From Streptomyces sp. Tu 3180 (GTDB lineage Bacteria > Actinomycetota > Actinomycetes > Streptomycetales > Streptomycetaceae): a stretch of 64,000 nucleotides of DNA. The stretch lies in the NCBI RefSeq assembly GCF_009852415.1, contig NZ_WOXS01000002.1, positions 7,790,001 to 7,854,000 of the forward strand, written 5' to 3'. The position numbers and the translations under genes are program-made. The notes under the pieces are model-generated. The model was given only the letters and a program-made list of their open reading frames with translations, made no database searches and was not told the DNA's origin. Below are positions 7,874-15,702 of the stretch, in pieces (position 1 is the first letter of the stretch; the number at the start of each line of letters is the position of its first letter).

Positions 7874-9514
7874 GTGCCCACCCCCCACCCCCCTCGACCT
7901 CCGTATCCCCCGCCCGGCGGGGACCCCGGGGAGTCCGACGAGCTCCTCGCCGCCCGGTTGCGAGGCCGTCCGGAGGGCGAAGCCGCCCGTGCCGTCGCGC
8001 TGCTGACGGCGCGGCACTGGCAGGCCGTGCACGACTACGCGGTCGTCTGCCTCGCCTCGTCCGGGCCGACCGCGGCGATGGTCACCGGAGCCGCCCTGCA
8101 CCGGGTCCTGGACCGGGTCGCCCACGGCGAGCCGGCCGTCGCGCTGCGCCCGGCGCTGCTGGTGGCCGTGCGGGACACGGTCCGGGAGTGGGCCGCCGAC
8201 GATCGGATAACCGGTGTTCTGCCCGCGCTGCGGAAACCGGCCGGCGGACGCGGTATGCGCACCGCGGCGACCATGACCCCGGAAAATCGCACCCTCGCTC
8301 AGCGGGCATTCCGGTCCCTGCCCGCACTCGCGCGCTGTCTGCTGTGGCACGTCGAGGTCGAGGCGGAACCCATTTCCGTCCCGGCCGGTCTGCTCGGCAT
8401 GGATCCCGACATCGCGTCGGGCGCACTCGAACGGGCACGTGACACATTCCGTCAAGGTTGTGTCCAAGCCCATCGGGAACTGTCACCGACGAACGACTGC
8501 CGCTTCTACAACCGCCTCCTCGACGTCCCCATCCGCCGGGGCGGGGCCCTGCTGCCGGACGTCCGGAAGCATCTGGCGGAGTGCCGCCACTGCCGGAACG
8601 CGGCGGAACAACTCAGCCATTTCGAGGGCGGACTGGGCACGCTGCTGGCCGAGGCGGTGCTCGGCTGGGGCGCCCGGCGCTATCTCGACTCGCGCCCCGG
8701 CCGCGCGGTGTCGGGTCCGCGCGGCGGCCGCGCCGCCCGCCGCGGGCACCGGCGCGGCGGAGGGCCCTCCGGCAGCGGCCGCCACCGCCTGCTGTCCCGG
8801 ATCCCCGTTCCCGACCGGCTCGCGGGCATCGCGCTCCCGGACCCGGTGCGCTCCACCAGGACGCTCCTCACCGGCCTCGGTGCCGTCTCCGCCGGGGTGC
8901 TGGTGAGCGTGCTCATCGCCGGGTCCTCCACGCCGGACGGCGGCGGCGCCGACCCGACCGGAGCCACCGGCGTCGCGGGCGGCGCCTCCGTGCCGTCCGT
9001 GTCCCCGCCCGGCGCCGCCGGACTCCCCACGGCGCCGGAGCGCACCCGGCTGCGCAACGTCGCCTCCGGCCTGTGCCTCGACATCCGGAGCGAGCCCCAG
9101 GACGGCGTCGGCGCCCGGCTGGCGGAGTGCTCCGCCCGGTGGACCCAGCAGTGGACGTACGAGGACGACGGGCTGCTGCGCAGCGTGGCCGACCCCGGTC
9201 TGTGCCTGGACTCGCACAAGGACGCCGGTGTCGTGGTCCTCGGCACCTGCGCCGACCGGGGCGACCGGCGGGGCGACGACGTGCGCTACGACCTCACCGG
9301 GCAGGGCGAGCTGCTGCCCCGCTGGGACGGACAACTGGCCCTCACCCCGACCGCCCTTGACGCGAACGCCGACATCGTCGTCAAGGTGCGCGGCCGGACC
9401 GCGGACCAGCGCTGGGCGGCGGAGCCGGTGCGGACCGCCGAGGGCTCCCTGTCGATCAGCGGCACCCGGACACCGGCCGCGCTCCACGCGGAGCTGACCC
9501 GTCCGGTGATGTGA
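7874..9514 (+). CDS. Sigma-like/zinc-finger/transmembrane/ricin-lectin fusion protein
   Basis: 546 residues, GTG start with AAAGGA upstream. Residues 1-20 are Pro-rich. About 21-210 resemble the helices of ECF sigma factors (LLAARLRGRPEGEAARAVALLTARHW; later RSLPALARCLLWHVEVE), but a full promoter-recognition helix is not obvious. Residues 226-245 carry an anti-sigma zinc-finger motif (HLAECRHC). An Arg/Gly-rich stretch leads to one membrane helix (about 329-352), then a Ser/Gly/Pro linker and an external ricin-B-type lectin domain (about 390-546, NVASGLCLDIRSE and repeated WTYEDDGLL / LCLDSHKD). Topology would place the sigma-like part inside and the sugar-binding part outside. This architecture is found in Streptomyces; its role is not established. 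A transmembrane carbohydrate sensor is a reasonable guess. Confidence 0.75.
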   Translation: MPTPHPPRPPYPPPGGDPGESDELLAARLRGRPEGEAARAVALLTARHWQAVHDYAVVCLASSGPTAAMVTGAALHRVLDRVAHGEPAVALRPALLVAVRDTVREWAADDRITGVLPALRKPAGGRGMRTAATMTPENRTLAQRAFRSLPALARCLLWHVEVEAEPISVPAGLLGMDPDIASGALERARDTFRQGCVQAHRELSPTNDCRFYNRLLDVPIRRGGALLPDVRKHLAECRHCRNAAEQLSHFEGGLGTLLAEAVLGWGARRYLDSRPGRAVSGPRGGRAARRGHRRGGGPSGSGRHRLLSRIPVPDRLAGIALPDPVRSTRTLLTGLGAVSAGVLVSVLIAGSSTPDGGGADPTGATGVAGGASVPSVSPPGAAGLPTAPERTRLRNVASGLCLDIRSEPQDGVGARLAECSARWTQQWTYEDDGLLRSVADPGLCLDSHKDAGVVVLGTCADRGDRRGDDVRYDLTGQGELLPRWDGQLALTPTALDANADIVVKVRGRTADQRWAAEPVRTAEGSLSISGTRTPAALHAELTRPVM

Positions 9515-9518
9515 GCGC

Positions 9519-9554
9519 CCGCCGGGGCGGGGCGGCCGTCGCCCGCCCCGGCGG
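9519..9554. terminator. Bidirectional terminator
   Basis: CCGCCGGGGCGGG (9519-9531) and CCCGCCCCGGCGG (9542-9554) pair perfectly over 13 bp with a ten-base loop, between two convergent genes. Confidence 0.75.
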
Positions 9555-9570
9555 ACCCGGCCCGGGCGTG

Positions 9571-10740
9571 TCAGGCGGTCCCCTCCACGAGGTCGCCGGG
9601 CCCGACCGTGCCCGGCACGGCATGCCCCGCCAGGGCGAGGGTGAGGTCCAGCTCGGCGAGCAGGCAGCGGATCACGTGCTCCACGCCCGCCTGCCCGTCG
9701 AGCCCCAGTCCGTACACGTACGGCCGGCCCAGCAGCACCGCCCGCGCGCCGAGGGCGAGGGCCTTGAAGACGTCGTCGCCGGTGCGCACCCCGCTGTCGA
9801 ACAGCACGGTGAGCCGGTCGCCGACGGCCTGCGCCACGCGGGGCAGCGCGTCCGCCGCCGCGATCGACCCGGCCACCTGGCGGCCGCCGTGGTTGGACAC
9901 CACCACGCCGTCCATCCCCGCGTCGGCGGCGAGCCGGGCGTCGTCCGGGTGCAGCACGCCCTTGAGGACGATCGGGCCGTCCCAGTTCTCCCGCAGGAAC
10001 GCCAGGTCCGGCCAGGTCTTGGCCGGGTCGGCGAACATGCCGACGAAGTGCATCACCGCCGCGTCCGGGTCCTCGTGCACCGGCTTGGCCAGCCCCGCCA
10101 GGAAGGCCGGGTCCGAGAAGTAGTTGGCGGTGCCCACCCCGCGCAGGAACGGCAGGTACGCCTGGTCCAGGTCGCGCGGCCGCCAGGACAGCAGGGGGGT
10201 GTCCAGGGTGACGACGAGCGCCGTGAACCCGGCGGCCCTCGCCCGGCCCAGGAAGCTCCGGGCCACCTCGGGGTCCTTCGGCCAGTACAGCTGGAACCAG
10301 CGCTCCGCGTCGCCCATCGCCTCGGCGACCTGCTCCATCGGCGTGCTGGACGCGGAGGACAGGACGAACGGAACGCCCTGCGCGGCGGCGGCCCGGGCGG
10401 CGGCGGACTCGGCGTCCGGGTGCATGATCGACAGCACCCCGACCGGCGCCAGCGCCAGCGGCGCCGGCAGCGCGCGGCCCAGCACCTCCACCGACAGGTC
10501 GCGTTCGTGCACGTCCCGCAGCATGCGCGGGACGATCCGGCGGCGCTCGAGCGCGGCCCGGTTGGCGCGGGCCGTACTGCCGTCCCCCGCGCTGCCCGCC
10601 ACGTAGCCGACCGGGCCCGGCCCGAGCCGCTGCTCGGTCAGCTCCTCCAGCCGGGTCAGGTCCGTGGGCAGCCGGGGCACGGCACCCGTCATCCCGTTCA
10701 GGTAGATCTCGTACTGGAAGTCCGCCCAGTGCTTCGCCAT
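9571..10740 (-). CDS. FMN-dependent alpha-hydroxy acid oxidase, lactate 2-monooxygenase-like
   Basis: 389 residues from the ATG at 10740 (MAKHWADFQYEIYLNG, the usual start of this family); an upstream in-frame ATG at 10782 has no ribosome binding site. The fold is an FMN-binding TIM barrel: PLALAPVGVL near the flavin, FQLYWPKD, GVLHPDDARLAADAGMDGVVVSNHGGRQ with the catalytic His and substrate Arg, and the phosphate-binding DSGVRTGDDVFKALALGA / LLGRPYVYGL. It should oxidise L-lactate or a related 2-hydroxy acid; lactate 2-monooxygenase yields acetate and CO2. The substrate is inferred from the family. The gene stands alone with a terminator behind it. Confidence 0.85.
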   Translation of the reverse strand: MAKHWADFQYEIYLNGMTGAVPRLPTDLTRLEELTEQRLGPGPVGYVAGSAGDGSTARANRAALERRRIVPRMLRDVHERDLSVEVLGRALPAPLALAPVGVLSIMHPDAESAAARAAAAQGVPFVLSSASSTPMEQVAEAMGDAERWFQLYWPKDPEVARSFLGRARAAGFTALVVTLDTPLLSWRPRDLDQAYLPFLRGVGTANYFSDPAFLAGLAKPVHEDPDAAVMHFVGMFADPAKTWPDLAFLRENWDGPIVLKGVLHPDDARLAADAGMDGVVVSNHGGRQVAGSIAAADALPRVAQAVGDRLTVLFDSGVRTGDDVFKALALGARAVLLGRPYVYGLGLDGQAGVEHVIRCLLAELDLTLALAGHAVPGTVGPGDLVEGTA

Positions 10741-10828
10741 CCGTCCCGCCCTGTCTCCTCGAGCCGCGTCGTCCCGACGCATACTGGCGAGTACGCGCGG
10801 GTCCGTCCAGCGCCGGACGGCCGGGAGG

Positions 10829-11524
10829 TCAGCGGCCGGCGGCCGCCTCGTGCAGGATCCGGGCCAGTGCGCGCGGCCGCGAGAACATCGGCCAGTGCCC
10901 GGTGTCCATCGTCACCGGCTCCCACGTCCCGCTCTCCAGCGGCTTCGCCGCGGCCGGCGGGGGCTCGTCGCCGTCCAGCAGGCACTTGACGTACGTCGCC
11001 GGCAACGCGTCGAGCGGACCGGTGAGGACGGCCGGTTCGGTGAGCGTGGCGCCCGGGTGCGGGGTCGATCCGCCGACGAGGCGGGCGATCCCGTCGTCCG
11101 TCAGCCCCTGGCCCGCGAAGCCGTCCGCCTCCGGGGGCGGCCAGAAGCCGTCGTGCTCGGCGATCGAGCGCCGCACGGGGTCGCTCGGCCAGCCCGACAG
11201 GAACGACTCCCCGTCCACCGGGACGGCGGCGTCGACGAACACCACGCGCCTCAGCCGGTCGCCGATCCGCTCGGCGGCCTGGCCGACCGGGACGCCGGAG
11301 TAGCTGTGCCCGACGAGGACGACGTCGCGCAGACCGAGCCGCTCCACCTCGTCCACGACGTCCCGGACGTGGGTCTGCTGCCCCGCCGGCAGGCCCCGTT
11401 TCTCCGCGAGCCCGGACAGCGTCAGCGGATGCGCCCCGTGCCCGGCCGCGCGCAGTTCGGCCGTCACCTCCTCCCACGCCCACGCACCGAGCCAGGCACC
11501 GGCCACCACCACGAAATCAGTCAT
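10829..11524 (-). CDS. Alpha/beta hydrolase
   Basis: 231 residues from ATG 11524 (MTDFVVVAGAWLGAWAWEE). The oxyanion-hole region (VVVAGAWLGAWAWE) resembles the HNL/methylesterase-like branch of the fold, in which the motif HGxxxGAWxW is typical. The nucleophile elbow is GHSYSG (Ser in the centre), and the catalytic His is in DTGHWPMFSRP near the C-terminus. There is no signal peptide. It is probably an esterase for a small ester. The ribosome binding site is weak, and only 36 bases separate it from the stop of the RHH-like gene upstream, so the two may be co-transcribed. Confidence 0.85.
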   Translation of the reverse strand: MTDFVVVAGAWLGAWAWEEVTAELRAAGHGAHPLTLSGLAEKRGLPAGQQTHVRDVVDEVERLGLRDVVLVGHSYSGVPVGQAAERIGDRLRRVVFVDAAVPVDGESFLSGWPSDPVRRSIAEHDGFWPPPEADGFAGQGLTDDGIARLVGGSTPHPGATLTEPAVLTGPLDALPATYVKCLLDGDEPPPAAAKPLESGTWEPVTMDTGHWPMFSRPRALARILHEAAAGR

Positions 11525-11560
11525 GCCCGGCACGGTAACGCGGGCCACCGACAACGCCGT

Positions 11561-12121
11561 TCACTCGTCGCCGTCGGCGGCGGGCGTCTCCCGCTCCGGT
11601 CCGGAGTCCGGGCCCTGGGCCCGTACCCGCTGGACGTGTTCGAGGGACTCGCGCAGTTCGGTGAGCCAGTCGTCGGTGTGCCGCTGGACCAGGCGGACGC
11701 ACCAGGCCAGCGCCTCGCTGCGGCTGCGGGCGACCCCGCCCGCGATGAGGGTGTCGAGCACCTGGCGCTCCGGCTGGCGCAGCCGGGTCATGACGGGCGC
11801 GGCCACATGCGTGAACAGGGCGCGGCGGCCGTCGCACTCCACGCCCCAGGAGACCTTCCGGCCGAAGCGGTGCTCGGCGTCCCGGGCGACCGCCATCCGG
11901 GCCTCGCGGGTGCGTTCCCGGAACTCCTGGATCCGGCCCTCGACCGCCGCCTCCCGTTCGGCGTGCGAAGCGTCCTCGGCCGCCCGGGGGCCGGGGATGC
12001 GGCCGATCACCGTGATCTCCTCACGGTCGACCGTCACCTCGGTCAGCTCCTCGAAGAGATCGTCGGGGAGCCGGCCCGCGAACCAGCCCCGCAGTCGTTC
12101 TCGTTGCTCGCTGGTAATCAT
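11561..12121 (-). CDS. Conserved unknown protein with RHH-like C-terminal segment
   Basis: 186 residues from ATG 12121 (MITSEQRERLRGW). The first 60 residues look like a small alpha/beta unit (LPDDLFEELTEVTVDREEITVIGRI); the middle (about 65-105) is a highly charged helix likely to form a coiled coil; and the segment LDTLIAGGVARSRSEALAWCVRLV (about 135-158) resembles the two helices of a ribbon-helix-helix domain. I do not recognise a characterised family. The start codon lies directly after a palindrome that overlaps a TAATGG -10-like element, so the mRNA may be leaderless and the gene self-regulated. An alternative start at 12148 lacks any supporting signal. Confidence 0.65.
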   Translation of the reverse strand: MITSEQRERLRGWFAGRLPDDLFEELTEVTVDREEITVIGRIPGPRAAEDASHAEREAAVEGRIQEFRERTREARMAVARDAEHRFGRKVSWGVECDGRRALFTHVAAPVMTRLRQPERQVLDTLIAGGVARSRSEALAWCVRLVQRHTDDWLTELRESLEHVQRVRAQGPDSGPERETPAADGDE

Positions 12122-12135
12122 GTAATGACCATTAC
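12122..12135. promoter_or_regulatory. Operator overlapping promoter of the RHH-like gene
   Basis: GTAATG-AC-CATTAC is a perfect palindrome with a two-base centre immediately upstream of the start codon at 12121. On the minus strand it contains TAATGG seven bases before the ATG, so binding here would block transcription initiation directly. Confidence 0.5.
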
Positions 12136-12445
12136 GCGCGCCTTTCATGAACACAAGAGGTCGCGGAAAGGTCTGCCGACGGCAGAATCGGAATGTTTCA
12201 GGCCGATTAAGAAGCAGCCGATTTTCGGCCGTCTGGCCACTTCGCGCACCCGGGGGCCGTGCGGTTACAGGGGCGACGTCCACATCTTCCGTGACTTCCC
12301 GCCACTGATTCAACACGCAATGTTACTGAAATCCACACGGTCGAGATGAGTTTCCGTCGCGGACTCGGCAGACTCCCGCTCGCCGGTTCGGCACCGACCG
12401 AGCACGGGCCGGCGACTCGTCTGCACGAGCGGAAGGATGCACACA
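12136..12445 (+). promoter_or_regulatory. Upstream region of the subtilisin inhibitor gene
   Basis: About 310 bases, relatively A+T-rich around 12185-12235 and 12310-12335. It contains the perfect palindrome TCTGCCG-A-CGGCAGA (12172-12186) of unknown function. GGAAGG at 12430-12435 is the ribosome binding site for the inhibitor. No other gene is seen. Confidence 0.4.
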
Positions 12446-12880
12446 ATGCGGAACACCGCGCGCTGGGCCACCACCCTCGGCCTCACGGCCGCCGCCGTCT
12501 GCGCACCCCTGGCCGGGGCCGCGTCGGCCGCTGCGGGAAGCGCCCCCTCCGCGCTCTACGCCCCGTCGGCCCTGGTGCTCACCCTGGGCCACGGCGAGAG
12601 CGCGCTGACCACCACGCCGGAACGCGCGGCCACCCTGACCTGCGCCCCCGGACCCTCGGGCACCCACCCGGCCGCCGCGTCGGCCTGTGCGGAACTCAAC
12701 GGCGTCGACGGCGACCTCGACGCCCTGACGATGAGGGAGGGCGTCTTCTGCACCAAGCAGTACGACCCGGTCGTCGTCACCGTCGACGGGGTGTGGCAGG
12801 GGCAGCGCGTCTCCTACGAGCGGATCTTCTCCAACGAGTGCGTGATGAACGCTCACGGTTCGAGCGTCTTCGCGTTCTGA
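12446..12880 (+). CDS. Streptomyces subtilisin inhibitor (SSI) family protease inhibitor
   Basis: 144 residues from ATG 12446, ten bases after GGAAGG; the ATG at 12437 is too close to that site. A signal peptide (about 1-28) precedes the mature inhibitor (SALYAPSALVLTLGHGE). The two family disulfide pairs are present (LTCAPGPSGTHP..ACAEL and FCTKQYDP..NECVM). The reactive loop reads C102-T-K-Q-Y-D-P, making Lys104 the P1 residue. The classic SSI has Met here and inhibits subtilisin; Lys predicts strong trypsin-like inhibition as in the STI/plasminostreptin type. The secreted dimer would restrain exported serine proteases, two of which are encoded at 27001 and 52714. Confidence 0.93.
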   Translation: MRNTARWATTLGLTAAAVCAPLAGAASAAAGSAPSALYAPSALVLTLGHGESALTTTPERAATLTCAPGPSGTHPAAASACAELNGVDGDLDALTMREGVFCTKQYDPVVVTVDGVWQGQRVSYERIFSNECVMNAHGSSVFAF

Positions 12881-12883
12881 GAC

Positions 12884-12963
12884 CGGGATCGCACGGTTCC
12901 CGTGACCGCGCGGCGGCCCGCGGATTGGGGAGTGCGGGCCCCCTCGCGGAGCGTGCGATCCCG
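12884..12963 (+). terminator. Nested hairpin after the inhibitor gene
   Basis: CGGGATCGCACG (12884-12895) pairs perfectly with CGTGCGATCCCG (12952-12963). The loop contains an inner stem GGCCCGC (12914-12920) / GCGGGCC (12934-12940). Starting three bases after the SSI stop, it is a large structured 3' end, probably a terminator and mRNA-stabilising element. Confidence 0.6.
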
Positions 12964-13116
12964 CGCAAGGAGGCCGGCGGGCGGAGTGGGGCCGCCCGCC
13001 GGCCCTCCGGCTTCCGCGGCGTCACGGCCCCCGGGCCGCACGGCGCCGCGGCGGCCCGTCGTCGAAGGCCTCAGGATTTCCCGGACGAAGGCCCCGGGGC
13101 TCCCCGGACGAAGGTC

Positions 13117-13332
13117 TCAGGACTCCTCGGACCCGCGGGTGCGGTCCCGGTGGCTGGTGTCGCACCACGGATGGCGCCGGCTGCGGCGGCAGGTGCACAG
13201 CGCCACGCGGAAGCGGTCGGAGGACACGATCGTGCCGTCCTCCAGCTCCACCTCCACCGGTCCTTCCACCAGCAGCGGGCCCTTGCGCTGGACGGTGACG
13301 CGACGCGGGGCGTCAGACGGGGAGTTCGGCAC
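13117..13332 (-). CDS. CDGSH iron-sulfur domain protein
   Basis: 71 residues, GTG start that overlaps the end of the upstream methyltransferase by 20 bases, so the two are translationally coupled. The C-terminal half carries the 2Fe-2S motif C46-T-C48-(x8)-C57-D-T-S-H61, the 3Cys-1His ligand set of CDGSH/mitoNEET-type proteins, with Gly replaced by Thr in the signature. The preceding strands (GPVEVELEDGTIVSSDRFRVAL) form the usual beta cap. Such clusters transfer electrons or iron-sulfur units and are sensitive to redox state. It ends a three-gene operon with a diiron oxygenase-like protein and a methyltransferase. Confidence 0.85.
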   Translation of the reverse strand: MPNSPSDAPRRVTVQRKGPLLVEGPVEVELEDGTIVSSDRFRVALCTCRRSRRHPWCDTSHRDRTRGSEES

Positions 13333-13999
13333 GGATCACCACCAGCTCTTCCTTGTCCTCGGCCGGCGGCAGCAGCCCACGCTCCCGCAGCCAGCGTTCC
13401 CTGGCCCGCAGCACCGGACCGAACGAAATGTGCCGGCGCCGGGTCACCGCGGCCTTCATCCCGGCCTCCCGCAGGTGGCCGAGGGTCAGGTCGGGACCGC
13501 TGAGCGCGGACTGCACGAGCAGCAGCACACCGCCGGGCCGCAGCAGCGCCGGCGCCTCCCGGCAGATCCGGTCCAGCACGAGCCGCCCGTCACCGCCCGC
13601 GTCCCAGGCCCGGGCGGCACCGCGCGGCGGCCTCTCGCCGCCGGGCGCCGGAACGTACGGGGGATTGGCGAGGATCAGATCGAACGACCGCCCCCGCACC
13701 GGCTCGAACAGGTTTCCGCGCCGTACCCGCACCTGGACCCCTGCCGCCAGCGCGTTCAGCCGCGTGGCGCACACCGCCCGCCACGAGACGTCGACCGCGG
13801 TCACGCGTGTGCCGCGGCGGGCGGCCTCCAGGGCCAGGGCACCGGATCCGGTCCCCACGTCGAGAACGTCCGCGCCCGGCGGGACCGGCTCGTCGGACAG
13901 GGCGCCGGCCAGCAGCTCGGTGTCCTCCTGAGGGGCGTACACGCCCGGGGGTGCCATGAGATTCACAAACCCCCGGGTACCCACGGGTTCAAGAGACAT
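13313..13999 (-). CDS. HemK2/MTQ2-like SAM methyltransferase
   Basis: 228 residues from ATG 13999, with AGGAG seven bases upstream. It has the SAM-binding motif VLDVGTGSG (45-53), the acidic end of strand 2 (AVDVS) and the active-site motif NPPY (112-115) that selects an amide or amino nitrogen as methyl acceptor, as in HemK/PrmC and N6AMT1/MTQ2. The extra PrmC N-terminal domain is missing, as in the short HemK2 group. True release-factor methyltransferase prmC is normally elsewhere near prfA, so this one probably has another target, perhaps within this operon. It lies 15 bases after the diiron protein gene. Confidence 0.85.
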   Translation of the reverse strand: MSLEPVGTRGFVNLMAPPGVYAPQEDTELLAGALSDEPVPPGADVLDVGTGSGALALEAARRGTRVTAVDVSWRAVCATRLNALAAGVQVRVRRGNLFEPVRGRSFDLILANPPYVPAPGGERPPRGAARAWDAGGDGRLVLDRICREAPALLRPGGVLLLVQSALSGPDLTLGHLREAGMKAAVTRRRHISFGPVLRARERWLRERGLLPPAEDKEELVVIRAELPV

Positions 14000-14014
14000 G
14001 AGCGAACTCCTGGG

Positions 14015-15001
14015 TCAGGGGGTACGCAGCGACGACCGGCCCGCCCGCCAGTCGGAGAGCAGCCGGTCGCCGAGCCGGTCCTCCGTGAACACCGTGGCGT
14101 CGACGCCGAAGGCGACGTCCGCGGCGAGATGCGGCTCGTCCTCCAGCAGACCGGCGATGACGTCGTGGCGGACCACCTGCTCGTGCACCGCGTCCGCCTC
14201 CACGTGCTCGTCGTAGAAGTGCTCGGCGGCCGGGCCCGCGCCGGTGCGGCGCATCGCCTCGGCGAGCCGCCGGGAACCCGGCGAGGAGGTGATCTCGACC
14301 GCCGCGAAGTGGCCCACCAGGGCGCCCCTGAGGGAGCGGTGCAGCCCGAAGAGCGACATGAGGTTCACCGTGACCAGGAGCTCGGCGCACGCGGCGTCCA
14401 GGTAGCGGCCGTACGTCGTGTCCAGGCCCAGGTCCGTCATCAGGTCGGCGAACAGGCGGGCGTGCACCCGGTCGGGGCGGCCGCCGCCGTACTCGTCGAA
14501 CTCCACCGCCGCCATCGCCGCCTTGGCGCGCCCCCGCAGCCGGGGCAGCACCCAGGCGTGCGGGTCGGCCTCCTTCAGGTGGTACAGCGACCGCTGCGCG
14601 GCGTACTCGCGCACGTGCCACAGCTCGCCCTCGTCCCGCAGGAAGTGGCTGACGCCGGTGCCGTCCACCGGCTCCACCAGGATCCCGGCGAGCGCGTCGT
14701 CGACGCCGTCGCGCCGCGGGACGTCCGCGCGCAGGGCGGTGAGGAAGCGGTCCTCCAGGGCGGCACGGGTCCGCAGCAGCTCCGGGTCCCATTCGAGGCC
14801 GGGCGCCACGCCCGCGAAACCGCGGTAGTGCAGTTCGTAGCACAGGTACAGGGCGAGCTGGAGATCGTCGCCGTACGCGGGGGCGGCCGCCGCCTGCCCG
14901 GGCGCGGGCAGCGGGCCGGTGCCCCGCAGATACTCCTGGACGGCGGAGCTGAGGGGGCCGCGGGGCGAGGGCAGCCGGGGTTCTTCGCTCAGGTGTTCCA
15001 T
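14015..15001 (-). CDS. Iron-containing redox enzyme family protein (haem-oxygenase-like diiron fold)
   Basis: 328 residues from ATG 15001 (MEHLSEEPRLPSPRG). All-helical, with the acid/His pattern of haem-oxygenase-like diiron oxidases: ELHYRGF near residue 78, EFDEYGGG near 180, then HFAAVEITSS and HFYDEHVEADAVHEQVV near 255-290, which together could supply the Glu, Asp and His metal ligands. Related enzymes perform N-oxygenation, C-C cleavage or desaturation; the substrate here is unknown. It is the first gene of an operon with the methyltransferase and CDGSH protein and is divergent from the flavin reductase gene at 15082, which could supply electrons. Confidence 0.8.
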   Translation of the reverse strand: MEHLSEEPRLPSPRGPLSSAVQEYLRGTGPLPAPGQAAAAPAYGDDLQLALYLCYELHYRGFAGVAPGLEWDPELLRTRAALEDRFLTALRADVPRRDGVDDALAGILVEPVDGTGVSHFLRDEGELWHVREYAAQRSLYHLKEADPHAWVLPRLRGRAKAAMAAVEFDEYGGGRPDRVHARLFADLMTDLGLDTTYGRYLDAACAELLVTVNLMSLFGLHRSLRGALVGHFAAVEITSSPGSRRLAEAMRRTGAGPAAEHFYDEHVEADAVHEQVVRHDVIAGLLEDEPHLAADVAFGVDATVFTEDRLGDRLLSDWRAGRSSLRTP

Positions 15002-15067
15002 GCGCCCCCGTGTACCCGGGCCGCGCCGGGCCACCCCGCCTGTCCGCCCGGTGGCCCGCTCCGGGAG

Positions 15068-15073
15068 TATTTT
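15068..15073 (+). promoter_or_regulatory. -10 element TATTTT, leaderless transcript
   Basis: TATTTT ends eight bases before the GTG at 15082, and no Shine-Dalgarno sequence lies between, so transcription probably begins at or next to the start codon. Confidence 0.5.
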
Positions 15074-15081
15074 GTGCCGGT

Positions 15082-15690
15082 GTGAAGGCACTCGTGATCA
15101 ATTGCACCCTCAAGAGGTCACCGGAGACCTCCAACACCGAGGCGCTCTTCCGCGCCGTCACCGAGCACCTGCAGAAGGACGGCGTGGAGGTCGACGTCGT
15201 CCGCGCGGTCGACCTGGACATCGCCCCGGGCGTGGTCAGCGAGGCCGTGCACGAGGGCGACGCCTGGCCGGAGGTCCGCGCGAAGATCCTCGAGTCCGAG
15301 ATCCTCGTCATCGCCTCGCCGACCTGGCTCGGCCAGCCGTCGTCGGTCGCCAAACGGGTCCTGGAGCGGATGGACGCCATGCTGTCCGAGACGGACGACG
15401 AGGGCCGGCCGGTCGCCTACAACCGGGTGGCGGGCGTCGTCGTCACCGGCAACGAGGACGGCGCCCACCACGTGATCAGCGAGATCACCGGCGGCCTGCA
15501 GGACATCGGCTACACCATCCCCGGCCAGGCGTGGACCTACTGGAACCAGGGCCCCGGCCCGGGCCCCAGCTTCCTCGAGGGCGGGAGCGGCCACGACTGG
15601 TCGCGCAGGACCGCCCGCGCCATGGCCGCCAACCTGCTCGGGGTGGCCCGAGCCCTGGAGGCACGGCCGCTCGGGCCGCCGCCGCAGTAG
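15082..15690 (+). CDS. NADPH-dependent FMN reductase / flavodoxin-fold protein
   Basis: 202 residues, GTG start. The N-terminus MKALVINCTLKRSPETSNTE is the flavin phosphate-binding loop of the NADPH-dependent FMN reductase family. SPTWLGQPSSVAKRVLERMDAM and VVTGNEDGAHH follow the flavodoxin fold around the isoalloxazine. Proteins of this type reduce quinones, azo groups or diiron partners using flavin. No membrane segment is present. It is divergent from the diiron/methyltransferase/CDGSH operon and the two starts are only 80 bases apart, so shared regulation is plausible. Confidence 0.85.
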   Translation: MKALVINCTLKRSPETSNTEALFRAVTEHLQKDGVEVDVVRAVDLDIAPGVVSEAVHEGDAWPEVRAKILESEILVIASPTWLGQPSSVAKRVLERMDAMLSETDDEGRPVAYNRVAGVVVTGNEDGAHHVISEITGGLQDIGYTIPGQAWTYWNQGPGPGPSFLEGGSGHDWSRRTARAMAANLLGVARALEARPLGPPPQ

Positions 15691-15702
15691 CCGGGACGTC
15701 CG

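Noticed and set aside
13080..13114. Direct repeat CCCGGACGAAGG (13080-13091 and 13103-13114)
   Set aside because: Two copies only, in a short 3' region; no mobile element or attachment site structure around it.
13973..13987. GGGTACCCACGGG near the methyltransferase start resembles the reverse complement of the palindrome at 16965
   Set aside because: It lies inside coding sequence for Pro-Val-Gly-Thr and is not itself palindromic beyond the core; probably chance.
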